Positions 54,371-62,030 of a DNA stretch of 64,000 nt are shown here, in pieces. The notes under the pieces are model-generated. The model did not search any database. It was not told the DNA's origin and saw only the letters and a list, made by a program, of their open reading frames with translations. The stretch spans positions 248,001-312,000 of the forward strand of contig CAYNRE010000071.1 of the NCBI GenBank assembly GCA_964399535.1, read 5' to 3'. Within the stretch, counting starts at the first letter, position 1, and the number at the start of each line of letters is the position of its first letter. A program made the translations under genes and the position numbers. This stretch comes from CAYNRE01 sp964399535 (GTDB lineage Bacteria > Planctomycetota > Planctomycetia > Pirellulales > CAYNRE01).

Positions 54371-54694
54371 CTATCGGACAAGGTTTTGTTGGATGAGTTT
54401 CCTGGCGTCGTCTGCGGCAACGTCGCCGACTACGGTCAGGATGGCGAACAGCGATTTGGCCTGATTCGTGGTCAGGCGATCGAGGCTCTGTCGGAACTCT
54501 TCCATCGCACGGTCGATCTCGGACAGCCTTAGATCGGTCGCAGCCTCCTTCGAGCGGTAAACGTCGGCATGAACCACTCCCCTCACCCACTCTCCGCGAG
54601 ACACGCCAAAAAGCGCACGTGCCTGGTCGATGAGTCGCAACAGGTCTTCGTCGGCGCGGAACGAAATCGTTTCGGAGCGTTTGCGGGGCGTCAT
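54371..54694 (-). CDS. RHH-like mobilization accessory protein
   Basis: The ATG at 54694 gives 107 residues. The start RKRSETISFRADEDLLRLID resembles a ribbon-helix-helix DNA-binding N-terminus, followed by helices in GVSRGEWVRGVVHADVYRSK. The C-terminal part is a probable coiled coil. Proteins of this kind (TrwA/MobC-like) bind near oriT and help the relaxase. It lies 17 bp upstream of the relaxase gene and just downstream of the oriT candidate, which supports that role. Confidence 0.65.
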   Translation of the reverse strand: MTPRKRSETISFRADEDLLRLIDQARALFGVSRGEWVRGVVHADVYRSKEAATDLRLSEIDRAMEEFRQSLDRLTTNQAKSLFAILTVVGDVAADDARKLIQQNLVR

Positions 54695-54773
54695 GTTTTT
54701 ATGTTTACGGATTGTGGACGAGCGCAACTTATTGCGGCTGCTGTTCTTGGCTAGTTCGTCGTGATCTGTTCGT

Positions 54774-54806
54774 TTGCACCTCGTGCAACGGTGCGTAGGT
54801 ATTTGT
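54774..54806 (+). other. Candidate origin of transfer (oriT)
   Basis: The hairpin TTGCAC-CTC-GTGCAA at 54774-54788 overlaps an alternative inverted repeat, GCACC (54776-54780) with GGTGC (54790-54794). Then comes GTAGGTATTTGTC. As I recall, the MobF plasmid R388 oriT has GCACC...GGTGCGTATTGTC at its nic region, so the motif and its place upstream of the mob genes agree. Confidence 0.5.
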
Positions 54807-54840
54807 CAAGAACGTTTTCTGGGCAGGAAATAGCCCCAAT

Positions 54841-55236
54841 TCAGCCTGGTGAATTGTTGTCAGGGGTCCGGCCCACGAACTCGACGAGGATGCCGTGCCC
54901 GTTTTCGTCTAGGGTGCGTACGCTGGCACGGAACGTGTAACTCACCAGCATCGGCCGGCCGTTTTCGAGTTCGTCCAGGATGTCCCAACTGTGCTGGGGA
55001 AATTGGAGCAGGAAGACTTCGCAAGTGAATTCGCAAGCGGTCGCATGGGTGGTCTGTGGTCCAACTGCGGCGATGGTCTGACGCACAAGTCGCGTCAGGT
55101 TTTCGCCCACAAGGGCGGCATCGTCAGACAGCAGGCGATACACGTCGTCGCTGATCGCCATTGGGCAGTCGCAACCAGCCGCTCGGGCGATTCGCGACAC
55201 ATCGAAGTGCTCGTTCTGTTCGGGGTAATTGTTCAT
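54841..55236 (-). CDS. Hypothetical mobile-element accessory protein
   Basis: The ATG at 55236 gives 131 residues starting MNNYPEQNEHFDVSRIARAA; an in-frame ATG at 55269 is also possible. The protein is soluble, with Asp/Glu-rich helices and a beta-like C-terminal part (VRTLDENGHGILVEFVGRT). No family is recognised. It is the first of three small genes upstream of the mobilization region on the same strand. Confidence 0.5.
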   Translation of the reverse strand: MNNYPEQNEHFDVSRIARAAGCDCPMAISDDVYRLLSDDAALVGENLTRLVRQTIAAVGPQTTHATACEFTCEVFLLQFPQHSWDILDELENGRPMLVSYTFRASVRTLDENGHGILVEFVGRTPDNNSPG

Positions 55237-55314
55237 GGCCGTTGGCGTCCTGGTAGTAAGATGCGGCATCCCTGTGACTCGACTCTCCCGGGGCTAGATC
55301 GCGGGGCGGCCCGT

Positions 55315-55683
55315 TCAGTCCTCGTCGGGAAACATGATCGTCAACGCTTGTTTGCCGTCATCGCCCTTCCCGTAAACGGCCTTCAGTTGAACCTGCTGCG
55401 CACCGGCCGCGTCGTTCTGCACGAGCACGGTAAACACGATCTCGAATTGTGCCGGACGGCACCGCCGAATCGCCCAGGCCAACATGTGAAGGATGTCCCA
55501 TGTGCGGCCCGTTTCATCTTGCCAGTCGCAGGCAAACGGCACGGCGATGCACCGGTCATACACGGCCCTAGTGACGGCGATCGGCGTCCAAAAGCCGGCC
55601 TCATCCGCCAGTTTTGGACAAACGGCCACGAGCACGCCGTCCTCGATGGCCTTTCTTCTTGAGTAGTGTGAGATGATTTCCAT
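55315..55683 (-). CDS. DUF6573-like small protein
   Basis: The ATG at 55683 gives 122 residues, with AAGGAG 11 nt upstream. The sequence SHYSRRKAIEDGVLVAVCP, followed by AGFWTPIAVTRAVYDRCI and a later TWDILHMLAWAIRR, fits the pattern I know for DUF6573. These are short proteins carried on plasmids and conjugative elements and of unknown function. No catalytic residues are evident. Confidence 0.6.
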   Translation of the reverse strand: MEIISHYSRRKAIEDGVLVAVCPKLADEAGFWTPIAVTRAVYDRCIAVPFACDWQDETGRTWDILHMLAWAIRRCRPAQFEIVFTVLVQNDAAGAQQVQLKAVYGKGDDGKQALTIMFPDED

Positions 55684-55782
55684 GTGCTGCTTGCTCCTTA
55701 GTCGAGTTATGCGATAACGGCCGCCGACGCCGCCGAAGGCCCCATTCAAAGGGGCCGTAGGCGGCCCGGCGGCCGCGGTGTG

Positions 55783-56061
55783 CTACAGCACGCGGTCGTC
55801 CATCACCTGCACGTTCTCTCGGCCGGTGACGTACTTCTGAGCGAGCTTGATGGCCTCAGCCGCCAAGGCCAAGTCTCCGAGGCCCGAGAAGCTCGTCGAG
55901 TCTTTCCACTGATCGCCGTCCTTGTAGCGGCGGACAATGTGGGAATTGAACCACGTGCGACCGCTGTCGCTGCGGTTCTCAAAAACCGCCAAATGAATGT
56001 GTCCGACGTTGATCGCGTACACTGGGGCACTTCCTGAACCACTGCTTTCGTTCTTTGCCAT
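55783..56061 (-). CDS. Small conserved mobile-element protein, unknown function
   Basis: This 92-residue protein contains VGHIHLAVFENRSDSGRTWF and KDGDQWKDSTSFSGLGDLAL. The layout of a beta hairpin followed by a helix is typical of small proteins accompanying conjugative elements. I cannot name a function. A GAGAAG-like ribosome site lies before the ATG at 56061. Confidence 0.5.
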   Translation of the reverse strand: MAKNESSGSGSAPVYAINVGHIHLAVFENRSDSGRTWFNSHIVRRYKDGDQWKDSTSFSGLGDLALAAEAIKLAQKYVTGRENVQVMDDRVL

Positions 56062-56135
56062 GTTCTTCTCCTTGTCATAAAAATGTGACTGCTTTTACAG
56101 CCACGAACAGCACCATCGTGCCATGGTGCGTGGGG

Positions 56136-57938
56136 TCAGTTGGTGGTTGCGTCGGCAACGGACTCGGTTGAACGCCAAATCGCTGTCGCGCCTGGCTCCC
56201 CGCCGACGCGGATCGCGATTTCGGTCGGGTTCGTCGTCCCCGGTGCCACGAGCCGGTAAAGTTGTTGGCGCAAGGTTGCCGCTGTTTCACGAAACAGTTC
56301 GCCCAATCCGTCGGCCTGGGCAGCGGTTCGCAGCGTCCCGCCGGTGGAGTTCGCAATCCGCTCCAAGAAGACTGTGTCGAGCGATTCGTTCCGTAGGGCG
56401 ATCACATGCACCGGAACGCGCGCCGCCTCGCACGCGGCCGCCACATCGTCGGGGTCCAGGGCTTGAACGGTGTTCTTGCCGTCGGTGAACAGCACGATCG
56501 CCCGCTCGCCCGACCTTGCTGCAAGGTTGTCCAGGGCGCGGATTATGCCGAGATACAAGGCAGTGTTTCCGCCAGGTGAGAGCGAGCGGGCGGCCGTCGC
56601 GACGGAGGTCAGGTCTGTTGTCCAGCCAACTCGCTCGGTGACCTCGTCGCTGAACGACCACAGTGAAACGGCGGAACCACTGGTAAGCTTCGCAAGAAGT
56701 TCGCCGAGGCCTCGCTTGGCCGCATCCAGTGGTTCTCCCGTGGTACTGCGGGAGTGGTCGAACAGCACGAGCACCTGCGGATGCCTCTGGGGAGAAACTT
56801 GGATCGAGGCTACGCTCGGTTGAAGCTCGGCGGAGCCGTCCACAGACACCCGAAAGTCATTGGCTGAAAGTCCGCTGATGGCCGCGCCCTCCGCCGACAT
56901 CACGGCGATGTCGATCGCGACAACCGGCGGGCAGAGCTCGGCATGAACTCGGTGAATGGCAACCTGCGTGTTCGCCGGCAGCACCGCCGGCGTAAGCCGC
57001 TGTCGTTCGGCGGCGACCTGGGCAAGCAGGTCCTTGGCTCCCGCGTCGTCAAGCCCCCAGTCGGCGGCCCAATGAAGCGCCTGCTTGAGTTGCTGTTCTC
57101 GGTGATCGAGTGAGTCGATTTGGTCGGCTGACGATACCAGAGCGTCGAGTGCCGCGCGGCGCGCAGCAGTTACCTCGGCAGAGGCAGCCACAGAACGTTC
57201 CGCGGCCTCTGCGGCGGCCGACTTTGCGGTAGCCAGCTCACTGTCCAGTGACCGTATCCGGTCAGTGGCTGCGGCCAGCGACGCGACTGCCACGTTCTGG
57301 TGATCACGGTTTTCCGTGATCACCACTTCCGCGGTAGCACGTGCAGTTAGAAGCTCTAGGTGGGCCCGTGCCGCCTGGCTGTTCAGCCCTTCCTGTTTGG
57401 CTAAGGCGATTGCCTCGTTGAGAAGCCTCACGGCGGCGTCTGCGGAGGTCGCGGCTGCCGCGTGTATCAGGTCATCGCATAGCCGCTGAACCAGCACCTT
57501 TCCCCAGCGGATCGAGGTCGGTTGCGTCAGACGCTGCCGAATGACATCGCACGCATCGGACCAGTGCCCTCTTGCTTCCAGCGCCACGAGCACATGCTCC
57601 ACGGCGGCCCGATCGTGATCACGCCACTGCCGATCGAGCGGAACGTAGCTCAGCGATCCAAATAGCGCGGCCAGCAAGGCGGTCGCGGCTCCTCCCGCCA
57701 CGACTCCCAGCCAGGCATTTCGCGCCATGCTGGTGTGGTTCAAGCCATGGACTCTTAACGTGCGTGACCTTCGGTCACGTGCATTGCGACTGCGAATCCA
57801 TATGGCGAGCCACAGAAGCGATAGAACGGGCGCCGCGACGGCCAAGTGATACAGGTCGTACCAATTGGCCAAATACGCGGTAGCTGCAAGCGTCCCAAGC
57901 TGAGCACCGAAAAACATTGCGCGTCGCATGGCGACCAT
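56136..57938 (-). CDS. Transmembrane VWA-domain protein
   Basis: The 600-residue protein has about three TM helices in its first 95 residues (MFFGAQLGTLAATAYLANWY, AVAAPVLSLLWLAIW and WLGVVAGGAATALLAALFGS). A long Ala/Glu-rich coiled coil (about 200-300) and a von Willebrand A domain follow. The MIDAS is readable as VLFDHSRSTTG, with a second Asp in FTDGKNTV. VWA domains bind partners through a metal and often act beside ATPases or kinases in bacterial signalling. ATG 57938 or ATG 57929 could be the start. It lies 24 bp from the next same-strand gene. Confidence 0.75.
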   Translation of the reverse strand: MVAMRRAMFFGAQLGTLAATAYLANWYDLYHLAVAAPVLSLLWLAIWIRSRNARDRRSRTLRVHGLNHTSMARNAWLGVVAGGAATALLAALFGSLSYVPLDRQWRDHDRAAVEHVLVALEARGHWSDACDVIRQRLTQPTSIRWGKVLVQRLCDDLIHAAAATSADAAVRLLNEAIALAKQEGLNSQAARAHLELLTARATAEVVITENRDHQNVAVASLAAATDRIRSLDSELATAKSAAAEAAERSVAASAEVTAARRAALDALVSSADQIDSLDHREQQLKQALHWAADWGLDDAGAKDLLAQVAAERQRLTPAVLPANTQVAIHRVHAELCPPVVAIDIAVMSAEGAAISGLSANDFRVSVDGSAELQPSVASIQVSPQRHPQVLVLFDHSRSTTGEPLDAAKRGLGELLAKLTSGSAVSLWSFSDEVTERVGWTTDLTSVATAARSLSPGGNTALYLGIIRALDNLAARSGERAIVLFTDGKNTVQALDPDDVAAACEAARVPVHVIALRNESLDTVFLERIANSTGGTLRTAAQADGLGELFRETAATLRQQLYRLVAPGTTNPTEIAIRVGGEPGATAIWRSTESVADATTN

Positions 57939-57962
57939 CCCTTTCAGCTAAGCGTTAGGTGA

Positions 57963-60068
57963 TTAGTGAGTGCGACTGTCGGCGGGCTTGACCTGCACAC
58001 CGATCCGGTCAAGACACTGCGTGCCCCAAGGAAAGAACAGGTCGGGTTCGTGGGCGAGCGCCTCAGCGATGGCGTGCTCCAAGATCGGCGTGACCGCTTC
58101 TCGGGCCGTGCGTGGGAAACGATACTTCAGGTGGACGGCCCCGATGACACCCGTCTTGGCCGTGTCGGAGAAGGCGACGAGTCGGGTCGGATCGAGGTCG
58201 TGCAAATACCGGGCAAGGTTGCTGGCCAAGGCCTCGGTCACCGGTGGCAAGGCCGTGATCTGCAACGGCGCTTCTCCGTCTTCGGGCTTCCCTCCCCAGG
58301 CTGGGCCTTCAGCGACGAACTGCGGCGTGCGGATGGCGTCGATCACGTCGTCCAAGCGGGGCGACGCCGCGCCGACCGTCGCCGCAAGCCCGGCGAGCGT
58401 CACGGTTTCGACGGAGCGAGCCGCGATTTCGGCGACGCGCGTTGTGGCCCCAGGGCGCACCGCTTGAAGAAGGCTGTCAAATACCTGGGTCAGTGGCACC
58501 GGCTGTACCAGCGAATCGCCGTTACTGGCCTTTCCTTTAGGAACAAGCCGTTCCAGCGCGCCTTGCAACCGGCCGAGTTTTTCCTCCAAATGCACGATCT
58601 CGCCGGTCACCTGGTCGGACGAATACTCCAACGCCCGGTGATCGGCCTCAAACCGGCGGAGACCGTCGGCAGTGGACCGGGCAGCCGCGGCGGCGTCGAT
58701 GAACCGAAGCTCCTTAGAGGCGTCCGACACGGCGAAGGACCACCAAGGCTGGCCTTTGAGCACCTCAATGGCTCGCCGCAGGCTGTCGCTTGTGTCTTTC
58801 TGGGCGCGACGTTGGTCCTCGACAGTGCGTGCGGACTCGTTAATTTCGTGGGACAGGACGCGAGCGATGGAGCGCATTTCGCTCAACCGGGTCTCGAATT
58901 CCTCGGGAGTTGGACAGCTGCCCCCGTAGTATTCGTTGAGCCGGTCGAGCCGCAACGACTTTCCGGTGGCCAGTTCGGCGGCAGCGGAGACTTTGATTTG
59001 CTCACCCGGTGCGCATGCGGCGTTGACGATCTCGTCGGGGCCAAGAACGTACGCCTCGCCCAGCAGCGAATCGATCGGCAGTCGCGGCTGCGGAGTCGTC
59101 TGCGGGTCCAGATCGATGGCCCGGACCAGCTTGGAATCCGCCGGGGCGCGCCGCACGCGACGGATGACTGGCAAATACAACCGCGCTACGTCCGCAGCGA
59201 TCTCGGCGGTCGTGATGGCCCCGAAGAAGTCGTTCCCTTGCTGCACCACCGCGCCGCAACTGGAGCGCAGCGATTCGTTGGCCATCACACGGTCAAGCAG
59301 CGACTGCACTGGGTTCGCCAGCGCCGCGGTCATCGCCAGCGTCATGAACATGTCCCGCCGCGCCGAGTTCTGGCCGCAGGACGGCAGCTCCAGACATATC
59401 AGCATTCGGGATTCGAGCGGTAGGCGATCTTTTCCGGCCGCCCAATCGAGCATGTCGGCCGTGGTAGCGCCGGCGTTGGGAATTACGTTCTCGCCCAACA
59501 GCAAGTACGCCATCATGCCGACCAAGAACTTGGTCTGATGGATACGCGCACCGGTGGCGTTGGAGATTTCCTCCACGAGCGGTCGCTCCAGTCCCAGGTG
59601 AGCGCCAGACCCGGTCGCTCCGCTGGCGCCGAGGATTTGGCAAAGCTTGATGCAGTTGATGCCGTGCGGATGTGCCATCAGCAGGCGCTGCAAGAAGTCA
59701 TGCTTGATCCAGCGGCGAAACTCCGGGTCGTTGGCCAGAAGTTGGCCAGCCGTCTTCCCCAGGTAGCGAATCTGGCCCAGGCCTGCCCCGAGGCCAATAC
59801 CCGGCCGCTTGGCGAAGGCGTCGCGAATCGATTGCGGTGCATTCGCCTTGTCAAGGAGCGTGGCGACCGTCTCTTGCGGGGCCAAGGTCCATTTAGCGAC
59901 CAAGCTAGACGTGTACGACACGTCGATCTGGGGCAGCTCCTGGCTGGTGTCGAAGGCCGCGACGAACTCAAACCCAAGTTGGTCTGCGATTTCGACGATG
60001 GGATGCGGTGCGCCTCCGGGGGCGCTGAGCATCGAGGCGGTGTGTTGGCTCTCGCGATGATTGGACAT
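57963..60068 (-). CDS. Large protein with a tubulin-like GxxGxTGSG motif
   Basis: The ATG at 60068, preceded by GGAGA, gives 701 residues. The segment LGASGATGSGAHLGLERPLV followed by EEISNATGARIHQTKFLVGM resembles the glycine-rich GTP-binding loop and following helix of tubulin/FtsZ-type proteins. GNDFFGAITTAEIA could be the later guanine-contacting region. The C-terminal half has a coiled coil and an ATP-independent-looking beta/alpha domain. The assignment is tentative, because only the loop and order support it. It is directly downstream of, and co-oriented with, the VWA gene. Confidence 0.45.
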   Translation of the reverse strand: MSNHRESQHTASMLSAPGGAPHPIVEIADQLGFEFVAAFDTSQELPQIDVSYTSSLVAKWTLAPQETVATLLDKANAPQSIRDAFAKRPGIGLGAGLGQIRYLGKTAGQLLANDPEFRRWIKHDFLQRLLMAHPHGINCIKLCQILGASGATGSGAHLGLERPLVEEISNATGARIHQTKFLVGMMAYLLLGENVIPNAGATTADMLDWAAGKDRLPLESRMLICLELPSCGQNSARRDMFMTLAMTAALANPVQSLLDRVMANESLRSSCGAVVQQGNDFFGAITTAEIAADVARLYLPVIRRVRRAPADSKLVRAIDLDPQTTPQPRLPIDSLLGEAYVLGPDEIVNAACAPGEQIKVSAAAELATGKSLRLDRLNEYYGGSCPTPEEFETRLSEMRSIARVLSHEINESARTVEDQRRAQKDTSDSLRRAIEVLKGQPWWSFAVSDASKELRFIDAAAAARSTADGLRRFEADHRALEYSSDQVTGEIVHLEEKLGRLQGALERLVPKGKASNGDSLVQPVPLTQVFDSLLQAVRPGATTRVAEIAARSVETVTLAGLAATVGAASPRLDDVIDAIRTPQFVAEGPAWGGKPEDGEAPLQITALPPVTEALASNLARYLHDLDPTRLVAFSDTAKTGVIGAVHLKYRFPRTAREAVTPILEHAIAEALAHEPDLFFPWGTQCLDRIGVQVKPADSRTH

Positions 60069-60177
60069 CTGATTTCTCCGTGGCAAGGAACGTACGATGG
60101 GGAAGCAGTCCGGGACTGCACACGCGAACAACTGTCGGGCCCTTCATTCGTTTGGACTTCGTCTGGTCCTCGTCGCG

Positions 60178-61134
60178 CTAGCTGCAAAGAGGGATCAATA
60201 TCTGTCCCAGCGGTCTGCAAGCGGCGACCAAAGCTGGGTAGTCTTCGGGGCCAACGACGAACATCAGTAGGGCCGGGTGAAGTCGGGACGCCGCCGCCAA
60301 CGGATCGCTGGCGTCGGTAAAATCAACCGGATCGCGCAGGATCAAGACGGGATTCTCGGTCACCTTCGAGAACCACGACGCGCTCGGAACAAGCGGCACT
60401 ACGAGAGCTCCGCGTCGGACGCGGTCGTCGGCGACCGCGATCACGAGTTGGTCAATTGCTTCTTCGACCCCCTCCCACGATGCCACAGACCAGCCTCGCG
60501 TCGGCTCGACTTCGACGGATTCACCGGCGGGCCTGTTGCGCGCTGACTCTTCACTTGCCAGCAGCACGCCTAGCCCGGTCGGTGCGGCGACCCGAGCGCC
60601 GGTCGCTTGTTGTCCGCCAGACGCCTTTTTCTTGAAGTCTCGAGATGGTTTTCCGTTTGGGTGACCATCGCTCAGGATGCGCTGCGCTTCGCGAATCGAG
60701 ACTCCCTCCAAAAATGCGTCGTCGTTTTGCAAAAGCGCAGCACGCTGCGCTTTTGTGCGGCGCAACTCCTGAATCAGTTGGTCCTTGCCCCGATACAGGC
60801 GGATGTAGACTTGCGCGGTACGTTCATCAAGTCCGAACGTCGGCGCAAAGTTATCGGCCAACCACTTACCCCACTGCCCATGCTCAACCTCTGCTTTGGC
60901 CTGGCACAGGCACCCGCCGACTTTTAAGATGTGGAAGAGGCCAAGGCCCAGGGCCCGGCGACACTGGGTGAGGTGTTCAACAATCCGGTCGCGCAGGCCA
61001 GACGAATTGCTGTCGCACGAGTCGACAATCGCCTGAATGACGGGGTCCGGAGTCGAGGCGTCCCCCGTGGGCAGTGAGACCTGCCGGCCGTTGCGGTCCG
61101 AAACGCGGGTCGTTGATTCGGAAGCCTTGTTCAT
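60178..61134 (-). CDS. DUF3102/ParB-like DNA-binding protein
   Basis: The ATG at 61134 follows a GAGGAGG site; an upstream frame to 61215 is less likely. The 318-residue protein contains GLGLFHILKVGGCLCQAKAE and HGQWGKWLADNFAPTFGLDE, then RTAQVYIRLYR. This is the DUF3102-type helix-turn-helix found in KorB/ParB-related proteins of mobile elements. The C-terminal half has a beta-rich domain of unknown type. It may repress or partition element functions. It is divergent from the sigma-like gene, so their control region (61135-61384) is shared. Confidence 0.65.
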   Translation of the reverse strand: MNKASESTTRVSDRNGRQVSLPTGDASTPDPVIQAIVDSCDSNSSGLRDRIVEHLTQCRRALGLGLFHILKVGGCLCQAKAEVEHGQWGKWLADNFAPTFGLDERTAQVYIRLYRGKDQLIQELRRTKAQRAALLQNDDAFLEGVSIREAQRILSDGHPNGKPSRDFKKKASGGQQATGARVAAPTGLGVLLASEESARNRPAGESVEVEPTRGWSVASWEGVEEAIDQLVIAVADDRVRRGALVVPLVPSASWFSKVTENPVLILRDPVDFTDASDPLAAASRLHPALLMFVVGPEDYPALVAACRPLGQILIPLCS

Positions 61135-61384
61135 CGTGGACACCCTCCTCGAAGTGTTTCTTGAGAAGCGGACTTGAGACTGCCTCGGGGCACTAGAAAC
61201 GACGGGAAATAGCAATACGTCGTTCCGGTCGTTTGGCGGTCGCCAGGACTCTTGCTACGATTGCTTTGGCCCCACGTATCTATCCGCAGGCAGTCGCAAT
61301 CCGCGCAAACATTTTTTTGCTGGCAAGAAGTCAAGCGCGATTCGACGTGGGCCGGCAACGAACCGCAAAAAGGACACACCCGCC

Positions 61385-61993
61385 ATGAGCGCCGAATCGG
61401 AGCCTTCGGAAGAATTCGAGGATCCCGCCGACGTGGAGCGAGTGCTTCGGATTTGTGATCTCTACTACAAGCAGTGCCGTGCGATGGTCGCCCGCCGAAT
61501 CGGGACGACATTGCAGGGGCGCACGTCGGCAACGAGCATTGTCGAGTCAGCCGTGGCCAGCTTGGCCATCGACGCCCAAAAGGGTCGGCTTGAAATCCGC
61601 ACCCATGAAGATGTGGTGAAGGCCCTGCATCGCAAGGTGAGCGACAAGGTAGTGGCTGCCCGTCGTCGCCATTTCGCGGAAAGGCGTTCGCTCAACTCAG
61701 AAGCAGGCGGCGTCGAACCACATTACGCCTCGAATCAACCGACCCCGGATGAGATCGCGATCGCCAACGAACTGGCCGAGCGGTGTTTGAAACGCATCGA
61801 GGCGGACGAACATGAACAGCGGCTAGTCGCCACCCTGTTGTGGCTCATGTTTCACTATTCACCAACTGAAATCCACCAAATCCTAGTGGCAGCCTACGGC
61901 GACCAGGCGCCGAGTCGGAGTGCCGTCAATGTCTGGATTCAGCGGGCGAGGATGATTCTTCGCGAGGAACTGGGCGACGATCTGGCGGCCTGA
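61385..61993 (+). CDS. ECF-like sigma factor of the mobile element
   Basis: The 202-residue protein reads RTSATSIVESAVASLAIDAQ, then VVKALHRKVSDKVVAARRRH, as a region-2-like part. Its C-terminal helix-turn-helix (YSPTEIHQILVAAYGDQAPS, then RSAVNVWIQRARMILREELG) fits region 4. This matches planctomycete ECF-type factors that accompany kinases. Its gene precedes the Ser/Thr kinase by 37 bp on the same strand, the same arrangement as the chromosomal pair at 11270-14277. A specific regulon is unknown. Confidence 0.7.
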   Translation: MSAESEPSEEFEDPADVERVLRICDLYYKQCRAMVARRIGTTLQGRTSATSIVESAVASLAIDAQKGRLEIRTHEDVVKALHRKVSDKVVAARRRHFAERRSLNSEAGGVEPHYASNQPTPDEIAIANELAERCLKRIEADEHEQRLVATLLWLMFHYSPTEIHQILVAAYGDQAPSRSAVNVWIQRARMILREELGDDLAA

Positions 61994-62030
61994 GTGATTG
62001 CACAGCCGGACCATTGCGGGAACTGCGCAC

